Assembly: GCA_020726505.1 (NCBI GenBank)
Contig: JAHLEZ010000008.1
Location: forward strand, 1,054,001-1,118,000
DNA: 64,000 nt
From: Leptodontidium sp. MPI-SDFR-AT-0119
Lineage: Eukaryota > Ascomycota > Leotiomycetes > Helotiales > Leptodontidiaceae
Direction: 5' to 3'
Part shown: positions 55,418 through 64,000 of the stretch, one piece after another
How the letters are laid out: every line of letters starts with the position of its first letter
Position numbering within the stretch: the stretch's first letter is position 1
Program-made: the position numbers and the translations under genes
The notes under the pieces: model-generated
Told to the model about the DNA's origin: nothing
Seen by the model: the letters and a program-made list of their open reading frames with translations, nothing else
Databases searched by the model: none

Positions 55418-58048
55418 ATGGAAAATTCCAGTCCGGCCCCCAGACGCATTTCCCCCTCGAAAGGTAGTCCGGAGGGAGAAGCAGAGACAGCGAGATGGGC
55501 TTGTACCATTTGTCGTTCAAGAAAGGTTCGTTCAGGGCATTTCATAATTTGAAGCGAGATTATGAAGAAATCTGTATTGAATTGGGACAGGTGAAATGCG
55601 ACAGACTCTTACCCAATTGTACGAATTGCATAAACAAGCCTTCTGGATGCCGCTATGAAACAGCTCGAAAGAAAGTTGTTCGCCGCTCGTAAGTTCCTCA
55701 CGTTTAGTTTCATAATTCTTCTGTTTTCCGTGTCAGTATTGATTAGCTAAACAGAGCCTACAAAGATATGGTTGACCATCTAGCGAAGATGGAAAGTGTC
55801 GTGAAAGATTTCTCAAGAACTACCAAATTATCCAACTCACCGAGCAACAGCTTGAAGAACGAGGTATATCCTAATGTAATTAACTCCATGGAAGCAGCAT
55901 CCCTGGAATATCGAGCCTCGGGGTTGGTCTTTGAAGATAATGAAACGACCAGCATGTGGGATCCGCCTATGTCGATCAACGGCTCGTTGGGTTCAACAGA
56001 TGCTGAGCCCCTGAATCATGCAGATGTGACAGAGCTGGAAGTTGAATATACGGGTAGGTTGGGAGTCTGCTGGGTTGAATATTTGCTGATTTTAAAGGAT
56101 CTTTCTGTGTCTTCTCTCCTACTGGAATCTGGTGGGTGAACAACTTGGTTGAGGATAATCTGTTTGGACGAGAAGTGTCCACCTTAGCATTATCTTCACG
56201 TCCTCGAGATCACTGCGACAAGCGGATCACATTTACACACCCCTTACCCAACAGAGACGCAACAATCATTTGTGCAAATGGTACGTTCCCTTCTCCACCC
56301 ACCAGATCTGTATCTCACTCGTACCTACAGAGTACTTTGCGGCGCTGAACCGTGACATGCCACTGTTTGACAAACAAGAACTTATGGATGGGATTGAGAG
56401 GTTCTACTCCACGGGGATATCTCCGTCTCGTGGCTGGTATGTTGCGATTAACATAATTCTGGCACATGTCTTCCAGACCAAAAGCGAAACTAAGGACTCG
56501 ATTGAAGCTAAGAAGTACATGGGAAATGCGATGAGTATGATTCCGTCTATTGTGATATCGAAGCCGAATCCGTTGAATGCAGGGGCGTTGGTTTCAATGG
56601 TATTTATCGTTCCATCTCACTGCAAATGCATGAGTTGCTAATTGAATTCAGTCACTCTATTTCATCTTGGTAGTGAGAAATACTCTGCTGTGATGCTTCT
56701 ATCAACAGCAGTTCAATTGATGGTACTTGGAGGATATAACATACCCTGCAGACGATCTAGACAGACTGAGCTGCAAAAGCTTCGCGAAAGGCGACTGTTC
56801 TGGCAGGCCGTCATCTTCGATCACGATTTATCTCTGAGGATCAGGAAGCCTCCAATGATCGGGCCAGACTTCACGATAGACCTACCTGAAGAAAGACCAT
56901 CAGGCGGATTCGGAACATTGACTTTCGAGGGGGGTGGCATCACTCTCAACTTCCTCCGAGAGCAAGTCATCCTCGCAAAAACACAGAGAAAGGTCTACTC
57001 TTCTCTGTATTCCAAAGAAGCAAAGAAGAAGCAAATCCACGACGAAATCCAACTGATCTCCGACCTTGACTCAGAACTTTGCGCATGGAAGTCCCGCATC
57101 CCCGAGATCACCAAGTCGACGAAAGCGCCGTTCTTCGATAAAGATCCCGGAGTCATTAGTCTCACAGTCTTGCATTGTACATATTACCAGCTGGTGATCG
57201 TGTTCCACTCTTTTATTTTCCAAAGTTCGAATTTGGACCAGCTGAGAGATGATTTCGATCGCATACATTCGAGCGTGGCGCTGTGCGTGGGTGCGGCCAG
57301 AGCCAGGATTTCGCTGCTGAATTTTCACGAGGATAGCCATATGTTCTCATTGTACGTTCCTTTCACCCCTTCACTTCTCTCAGTTGAATATATCCTAATA
57401 AATGACTTTCTTAGACATCTCCTCAACAACGTCTCCTGGAGTCTCGACGTTGTATTCATCAACATCCTCCAGAACAAAGGCACACCTGGCGCACGCAAAG
57501 ACCTCAATCTACTGGGCCGCATCATCTCCCGCTTCAAGAAATTCGACCCGAACTACCGCGACGCAGTAGCTTTCCGCACAGCAAGTCTCTTCCAAGTCGC
57601 CTGTCGCGCGCTGCAGAATTACGCCAACTCGCAAAATCCAGCCCCAAACCACATCAACCGTCCAGATTCGTGGCACCGGTATGACGAACAGAAGACCATA
57701 CCGCCGTATCCTGAGGTGCCAAATGAAACGGAACCGCCTATGCCTACCTATCCTCAACAATGCTCGATCGTAGATACAGCTATAAACGACAATATAACTC
57801 TCAACGGTAATTTACATACCATGCAGGACTTCCCACCCGATTTACCGCTCGGAAGGGATTTTGCCCTTCCTACTGACGAGCAGTTCTTCAATTTGAGACT
57901 AGATAATCCCATACCGATGATTACGCATGGGAGCTTGAATAATGATATGATGTGGACGGACGAGCAGCAGATAGGTCCTGATGGGCAGTGGAGACTCGCA
58001 TCTGGATCCGCAGTATTGGCAGGAACTTTGGACGGACTTACTGGCTGA
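55418..58048 (+). CDS. Zn2Cys6 fungal transcription factor, one doubtful junction
   Basis: Nuclear regulator with an N-terminal Zn2Cys6 cluster formed across intron 1: CTICRSRK then VKCDRLLPNCTNCINKPSGC (CX2CX6CX6CX2CX6C). Exons: 55418-55525, 55591-55688, 55755-56053, 56098-56280, 56331-56599, 56652-57351 and 57415-58048. The middle is the fungal-specific (MHR) domain: PTGIWWVNNLVEDNLFGRE, YFAALNRDMPLFDKQELM, SRGWYVAINIILAHVF, later LRERRLFWQAVIFDHDLSLR and RKPPMIGPDFTIDLPEE. Six joins keep frame. The fifth intron does not: exon 5 ends in phase 0 at ATG 56599, the intron GTATTT..TTCAG ends at 56651, and the next codon of the good frame begins one base earlier (51 versus 52 nt). So either splicing is unusual or a one-base lesion is present. 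Target genes are unknown; location next to the dioxygenase makes a local regulator plausible. Confidence 0.85.
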
Positions 58049-58747
58049 GGATGAGTGGATTCAATGACAACTTATTGACTGGAATTGGCGCATGGGAAGG
58101 TAAATGGCGTGCTTTGTGTGTATGGGAAATACAACCACGGGAAGGTCGAATCGGATGACTGTATGAATTGTATAATAGGATATGGATGCCATCTCAACTC
58201 TGGCGTCTGATTGTTTAGTCCTGAGTATTTTAGTTGTAACTCTATCTTCTTAGACTCTAGGAAATATGAATAGTCGAATAATTATCGTAAAAAGTTGAAA
58301 TGGTACTCGAACCCAACCACTCGCAATCGTCTCCATTTGTGTTTACAGCGTTACGACGAGAGCAGCGAACCTTGTGATGGTCCGATAGATGAAATGGTGC
58401 AAGAACTATGCCACTTGTAACTCAACGCAACACAGAATCTACTGATTCGACTCTTATTTCGTGACAAATTACAAAATAAAGATTAAATCACTCTGATTTG
58501 TTTTCCGATATTTCCAGCAGAAGCGAGAGGCACAACCGAGGCAAGGAGAGTCATGTGACTGCCAAGCCTTACCCACTTTGAGTTTAGCTCCGCCCAGCCC
58601 CTATCCTCACGTTCGCGTTCATCTGCATATCTTTCTTACGTCTGTCGGAATACCTCAAGACTACCAGCACTGTGCCTTCGGATAGCCACGGAACAATTAA
58701 ACACCTTGTGAGTATAACAGATTTGTGCGATATCGGCTGCTCTCGTC
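58049..58747. other. Intergenic region between two regulators
   Basis: No gene seen. A ggttcgagtacca string on the minus strand near 58310 resembles a tRNA T-arm but has no partner structure. Confidence 0.5.
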
Positions 58748-60564
58748 ATGGTCTTCAAGGGGAGGATGAGTAGGGGGTGTGAGAGTTGTAGGTACGTGAG
58801 ATGGTCAATTGGAACCTGTGAAATAAGCGTTTCTCATACATTTTGAATAGGAAGCTACATACGAAAGTTAGTTGATTGTCAGGTACTTTATTTGGGACTG
58901 TATGCTGATAGTAACGTACAAGTGCGATGAGAAACGTCCGGCTTGTTCGAGATGTGTGAGGACGGGGAAGCAATGTACCGGCTACAGAGAGGAGGGCGAC
59001 CTCATATTCCGATATACAGTTCCCAAACCCAGAGAAAAGGGTCGGAATGCAACAACCAAAAGCGGGAACATGCTTCAGTCCCAGACGGATCTCAATATAT
59101 CATATGACCGCAGTGGAAAACAGAGCTTCTCCCATGGGCCTATCAAGGTTCTTCTCCCCTCAAAAGAAGACCAAAGATTATGTTTCTTCTACCAGACGAC
59201 GATGGAGGGTTTGGTCGATTCAGATCACACGCAATATCTGCATAGCCAATTCCCAGCTCTCATGTCACAGAGTAGATCTGGATCCGCACTTCATCTGGCT
59301 GCACAAGCCATTTCCTACGCTGCCTGGGGTAGATCTCGCCTCGATGATAAAGATGTAGCTCTACCAGCCAGTAAACGATATTCCCAGGCACTTTCTGCAT
59401 TGGCTACGTCTATTGCGGATCCGATCGAGGCTAAGAGCGACGAGACCCTGTATTCGGTTCTGCTTCTTTCCGGATATGAGGTGAGTGCTTCAGCTGCCTT
59501 TGACTGTGAACCACGTAATTCGGCATATTTTGACTAACATTGCTTGTTACAGACTATCGCTTTTAATCCAGAAGCATTACCCGCATGGGGAACTCACATT
59601 GACGGTGCTGTAGCTCTCGTCAAGAATCGCGGCAGTGAGAACTTTAGCACGCCTCTTGCATGTATGATGTTTCTTTTCGTTCGGCGGAACGCTGTGAGTC
59701 TATGCATTTCTATCAACACAAAATCCTCTCTGATGCATATTCTAGTTTCAAAGTCACATCCAAACGTCCACACCTGTTGACTCGATCTTCATTGAATGCG
59801 GCGAAGCTCTTTCGGCTTATGAAAACATTGAAGATAGTCTTCTCTCAAAGACGATGCGCGTTCCCCAACTCCAGGCCTGGGCCAACAAGGTTCTGTCGCG
59901 ACCAAGCTTCGAAATCGACATCAGTACAACCGCAGAGCTGCTCCGAAGTGCCGAGAACCTAGACAGTGGGCTCGCAACCTGGGCTTTCCGGATCCCAGAA
60001 CAGTGGTCCTATAAAACCGTGACATGTATGAAACATCACCAAAGCTCATGGACCAAGAATTCGGCATTCGTTCCAGATCAGATCCATCGATATCCCGATA
60101 TTTACGTGGCCCGAACTTGGAACATGTACCGCGTTTCGCGATTGATTATTCAGTCAATTATCCTCCGGGTATCCTGCATCAACAACTTCGCACCAGGTTC
60201 TTATGAAGACAGGATTGATAGGATCAACCGAGCTATGGTCGACGGAATCTGTGCCAGCGTCCCTTCTCTTCTCGGCTACGATTGTTCAGAGCTCAAGCAC
60301 TCGACCCCTGTTCGTGACTCTCTCTGGCCACAGTCCTCGCCAAACAAACCAAGAGCATGCAGCAATACCGGAACATTCTCTCTCATCTGGCCGCTTTACG
60401 TAGCGAGTAGTGTGACCTCTGCACCCGAAAGTCAGCGGAACTGGTTGCGTGACCAGCTGAACTGGATCGCAGGTACTGGAGATGCGCATGCACAAGTTCT
60501 GAGAGACTGTAAGAGCCAAACTCTCGAGGGGAGACCGGAGAGATTTAGGTTCGATTGCGTGTGA
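58748..60564 (+). CDS. Zn2Cys6 fungal transcription factor
   Basis: Second binuclear-cluster regulator, 525 residues from exons 58748-58791, 58851-58866 (only 16 nt), 58923-59480, 59553-59693 and 59746-60564. The micro-exon supplies the basic loop of the zinc cluster: CESC + RKLHTK + CDEKRPACSRCVRTGKQC, giving CX2CX6CX6CX2CX6C. A fungal-specific DUF3468-like body follows: LCFFYQTTMEGLVDSDHTQY, ALHLAAQAISYAAWGRSR, ETLYSVLLLSGYE, PAWGTHIDGAVALVKNRG, later PDIYVARTWNMYRVSRLII and SLIWPLYVASSVTSAPESQR with NWLRDQLNWIAGTGD at the end. All junctions are in frame and no lesion is seen. It is same-strand with, and ~430 bp upstream of, the acyltransferase, which it may regulate (inference). Confidence 0.92.
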
Positions 60565-60993
60565 TGAGAACCTTCAATTTCTTGGGAGTCCCGCGTGGGA
60601 GCAAGATCACCACCCCCTAAAACCGCCAGTCCGAAAGAGGAAATCGACGAGATGGCCAATCAATGAGCCGCACTACACGTGATGAAGTGCCGATGCTCCC
60701 TCAAACAATACTCTTGCTGTGAAGGTTCCTGGTTATCGGCTTGTACGAGATAAGGGTTATCATATCCTTTGGTTTCAGCCAATTGTTGGTAGTTCGTACC
60801 TGAACTAGCCCAGGGGAATCCTCGGATAGTGCCGATCCGCCAAATCTTCCGGACCGTTCAAAATTAATAAAGACGAAGACCGCCCTGTCTGCTACTTTTG
60901 AGTAGTACCTTCCAACCTCAAGTTGCTATTTATCCGTCTATATTCTTCTGAGTTTCGTCAATACCCATTGTCAGCGAAGAAATCAACATCAAA
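60565..60993. promoter_or_regulatory. Short intergenic region, promoter of the acyltransferase
   Basis: About 430 bases between same-strand genes. No CGG-N-CCG dyad typical of Zn2Cys6 sites stood out on reading. No coding sequence. Confidence 0.4.
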
Positions 60994-62576
60994 ATGTCTT
61001 TTACCAACCCAGAAAGTCTTTCAGCCGCATTACTCGAAAAGTCCTGCTTCGTTACTCTTGACGAATATGGCATCAAACCACAGTCGGCGGTCGAGATAAA
61101 GCTATCTCCTTTGGACTTGAACATGCCTCGTCTATATGGCGCTCGATGGATCCTCTGCTTTCCTCTTCCGGCTGATGCGGACAAGGCTGTCGTGTAGGCA
61201 CTTCTCGAATCTCTAGGGTCGGTCGTTCTTTAACATAATACAGCTTTGAGAATCTCAAGAAAGGCTTAGCACATACCATTGCATCTATACCGTGGCTGTC
61301 AGGAGATGTAGTAAGTGCAATCCAACGTCCTTTGAACCAGTCCTCCAGGTCAAAACTGACTCGCTCTGGAGGGACCGGAAATTGGTAGTGACCCTAAAGA
61401 TGGCAGGCTTCAGGTATTGGAAGGGAAGGGAGGTGTGGAGTTCATGTATTTCTCTCGTTTTATCACCGCCGAAATTGCTAACGAAGCGGCAGATACAAAG
61501 ATCTATCATCCATCCTTCCATCGTATGCCGAGCTCGAGAAAGACAATTTCACATTTTCGAAACTCACCACGCCACTGGTGTCCCCTCTACAAGTCATTCA
61601 ACAAACGCAACCTGTCTTTGCTGCACAAGCCAATTTCATCCAAGGCGGGCTTCTCCTGACAATTGGACTTCATCATTCTGTCTGCGACGGAGCTGCACAA
61701 GACTTTATTCTTGAGACATGGGCCCTGGATACCGCTGCCGCTTCCGGCTCAAACTCGTTCACCAAACACGACCCCATCTCCAATGATCGCACGCCAATGA
61801 TCGACGGTATTCCGACGGAGAATATTTCCGATTTCCCCGAATATGTACTGGCACCAACTCCACCAGCAGACCAAACAAACATGGCAGCACCAGTGGGATT
61901 CCAGATGCCTCCAATGACATCCAAAATCTTCACGTTCTCGCCCTCAACACTTGCTGCTTTGAAAGTAGAGGCAAAAGCATACTCCACCAACGACGCCGTC
62001 GTCGGGCTCTTCTGGCACCACATGTCTGCTGCTCGAAACCCATCACCAGCCGACGACACAGCTACATCAGCTGCCCTCTTCGCAGTCAACATCCGCGGAC
62101 GCACAAGTCCCCCACTCCCACAGTCCTATCTCGGCAATGCCAGTTTCGGCAGCCTCACCCCACGACTCTCTATCACATCCCTCACTCACCCCTCCTCAGG
62201 CCTCTCTTTAGCATCCTCATCCCTCCGCAGCGCCCTCAACGCGCTCAACACCCCCTCCCGCGTCCCTCTCACCATCGGCCTCCTCTCCTCCCGGCCTAAC
62301 CCGCAAGATTTCAAATTCGCAGCAAGAGGTTTCCTAGGCCCTGATATCACAGCCACATCCTGGGCCGATATCCGTGTGCGCGAGCGGGAGTGGGGTGTTC
62401 TTGGACGGCCTGAAGGATTCAGAGTCCCGTATGAGGCGGCCGATGGGAATGTTACTGTGTTTCCGAGGTTGGAGGGCGGGGGGCTGGAGGTTATGTGTTG
62501 TTTAGAGGATGGAGCTATGGAGCGGATGGTGGGGAATGAGGAATTTGTGAAGTTTGCCATGGCGGGGTTGGTGTGA
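60994..62576 (+). CDS. BAHD/Tri101-like acyltransferase
   Basis: CoA-dependent acyltransferase of the BAHD superfamily, closest in layout to fungal 3-O-acetyltransferases of the Tri101 type. Exons: 60994-61193, 61244-61310, about 61349-61413 and 61493-62576 (about 471 residues). N-terminal MPRLYGARWILCFPL and LKKGLAHTIASIPWLSGDV are typical; the catalytic HxxxD motif is HHSVCDG at ~61676. AAQANFIQGGLLLTIGLHHS precedes it, YSTNDAVVGLFWHHMSAAR starts the second lobe, and TSWADIRVREREWGVLGRPE replaces the plant DFGWG motif, as in Tri101. The intron between exons 2 and 3 would be only 38-41 nt (GTAGTAAGT..CTCCAG), unusually short; reading straight through shifts the frame to a stop. Substrate unknown. 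No toxin pathway genes are present, so similarity does not imply a trichothecene role. Confidence 0.88.
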
Positions 62577-63146
62577 GAACTTGTGGAAGCTGGCACTGAT
62601 ATGGTACTTGACACAGCTCTCGGGTAGCGCAAAGATTGAAGAATTTGTCTCCTGGTAACATATTTACTCAGGGTTAGACTAAACTTGTAGACTCATAGAT
62701 TTTGTAGCTTGCGATATTTTAACCTCGCTAACACTTCCGGGTCACTCGCTAAAATTGATAAAGGAAAACAACAATAACATGAACACAGGTTTGGGCCCTT
62801 ATTTTTCTAGATCTCCTTCTCGGCGTCGACGGCGTCAAAATCTCGAACATCAATCCAAGCTTACAAAAACAAGCACCAGCCAAACCCACTCCGATCCACG
62901 ACACCCGGTTCGCGAGAGGCACAGCAGCTCAGTAAAATTACGAACTCTTTGACGAGACTTGGCATCGTATCTTTTCAGGGGCTCGTGGACCAAATACAGT
63001 CAACCCCACTTCCCTCCATGAGAATAAGTATCGTCGGTACGCCACTTTAGGATTTTATCACGGAATGCTTCACCCAGGTGCGCGCCGGATGTGCTGAGTT
63101 CACTATATTATCTATCCCAGCCACAGGCAACAAAAAAGTCTTCAAG
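62577..63146. other. Intergenic region, no gene supported
   Basis: A 65-codon frame at 62755 is Arg/Ser-rich without family resemblance. The last 150 bases are the likely promoter and leader of the next gene. Confidence 0.5.
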
Positions 63147-64000
63147 ATGCTTCTCTCTTTTATCTTCAGTGGATTAATGGGAGTGGGAATTGTCACTGCA
63201 CAATCGACATCAATTTCCACAGCTTCAAATGCAGTTGAGAGTAGTAATTTCCCTCATGAGATTCCGGAACCCTTGCCGTCTGTCACGCCTGATGGGGTTG
63301 TGAACCTGTTTATTCAGGAGATGGAGGGGTATGCGGGGTTATTTGAGGCTTCTGTTATTAAAGCCGTGAGTTGATATCTTATCCTATCCTTGACATGCAC
63401 CTTGCAGCCAATTTCGAATTTAACTAATGCAAGTAACAGGAAACGTCCTCCACAACGTACTGGGTTGCATGCGCTTCAACTATCGCCGAAGATGATTGTC
63501 CATTCGATGCCATGCCTCCATTCATCGGTATGAGCGTCACCCAAGGCGCGAAAGGCATGCAGATGACGCACAGCGAGGAAGGGTGGTAAGTAATTCACAG
63601 ACTCCTACCCACTTCACCAAAATGGGAACTAACAACATCAGGTCCGTTTCGCAGTCGTGTACTTTCACAACTACAACTGCTTCAATAGCAACATGCACGA
63701 ACTACTGGTCTGTCGGCAATAGCGCGGCAGATCGAGGTTACTATGAAACGGCGACTTCGTATATACGCACGTATGACTCCAGATTGCCGTATACTGAGTG
63801 GTGGCTTGAGCAGTGGGGACGGCCGCCGTTAATTCCTGTGTCTGTTACTGCTGGTGCGGAGAAACTCGTTGGCAGTGCCAGTGTGAGCAAGGGATCGTCT
63901 GTAACTACAACGGCTGTGATATCAGAATCGACAGGCGGCCAGAGTTCGGGAACAGGTACTATTACGCCTGCGCCAGCTGGGACGCAATCGGCTGAGGCAT
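63147..64000 (+). CDS. Secreted Ser/Thr-rich protein, 3' end outside window
   Basis: Partial gene. Exons 63147-63365, 63440-63585 and 63642 onward, joined in frame by GTGAGT..AACAG and GTAAGT..CATCAG introns. It begins with a signal peptide (MLLSFIFSGLMGVGIVTAQS), a Ser-rich spacer, EIPEPLPSVTPDGVVNLFIQ, then a Cys-containing domain (WVACASTIAEDDCPFDAMPP, GMQMTHSEEGW, QSCTFTTTTASIATCTNYW), and a Ser/Thr-rich tail (SSVTTTAVISESTGGQSSGT) still open at base 64000. The layout is that of common ascomycete GPI-anchored or cell-wall proteins of unknown function. The ATG was chosen because the signal peptide follows it directly. Confidence 0.75.

Noticed and set aside
58290..58330. tRNA T-arm-like string (ggttcgagtacca, minus strand)
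   Set aside because: No A-box at the right distance and no cloverleaf could be drawn.
60994..62576. Reading the acyltransferase as a trichothecene biosynthesis gene
   Set aside because: The family layout is Tri101-like, but many unrelated fungal acyltransferases share it and no other trichothecene gene is in the window.
1..64000. CRISPR arrays, bacterial operons or riboswitches
   Set aside because: Spliceosomal introns and gene content show a fungal nuclear genome; no spaced identical short repeats of CRISPR type were seen.

Overview
This window looks like nuclear DNA of a filamentous ascomycete (Pezizomycotina; probably Leotiomycetes/Helotiales, which is inference). Genes carry short 50-110 nt spliceosomal introns with CTAAC/CTGAC-type branch sites. 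Recognisable families include GH63 glucosidase I, the U4/U6.U5 27 kDa splicing protein, Sec22, 2EXR proteins, Zn2Cys6 regulators, a LaeA-like methyltransferase and a secreted intradiol dioxygenase. I see no operons, no tRNA or rRNA gene and no CRISPR array.

Layout. 0-9.2 kb is a transposon graveyard: a decayed hAT transposase, then a full-length Ty1/copia element on the minus strand. The copia gag-pol frame is interrupted by only two amber codons, and its 5' end abuts a truncated Gfd2/YDR514C-like exonuclease-fold gene. 9.8-17 kb has almost no convincing gene but contains degenerate repeats spaced about 160 bp and a broken copy of the 3' end of the gene at 19.3-21.0 kb. A Sec22 SNARE lacking a visible N-terminus lies at 17.1-17.6 kb. 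19.3-21.9 kb has a low-complexity hypothetical gene followed by decayed tandem copies of its own 3' end. 23.0-23.5 kb is an AT-rich MITE-like element. 24.3-26.4 kb has a C2H2 factor and two striking hairpins.

27.9-35.1 kb is the conserved core: SNRNP27, glucosidase I, a membrane-anchored surface protein and a DUF952 protein. 36.1-39.0 kb holds two oppositely oriented 2EXR genes, one of them a pseudogene. 40.4 kb has a 61-residue GRGGYN-repeat protein next to an ~8 kb gene desert rich in microsatellites and TACWGTA motifs.

48.5-64 kb is an accessory, cluster-like block: a broken FAD monooxygenase, a LaeA-like methyltransferase, an intradiol dioxygenase, two Zn2Cys6 regulators, a BAHD/Tri101-type acyltransferase and a secreted serine/threonine-rich protein running off the end. 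Monooxygenase, dioxygenase, methyltransferase and acyltransferase with local regulators would suit aromatic catabolism or metabolite tailoring, but no backbone synthase is present.

A recurring theme is mutational inactivation: several stops sit exactly where a tryptophan or glutamine codon is expected and fit C-to-T change at CpA, the signature of repeat-induced point mutation. Exon boundaries below come from reading-frame continuity and splice consensus only.
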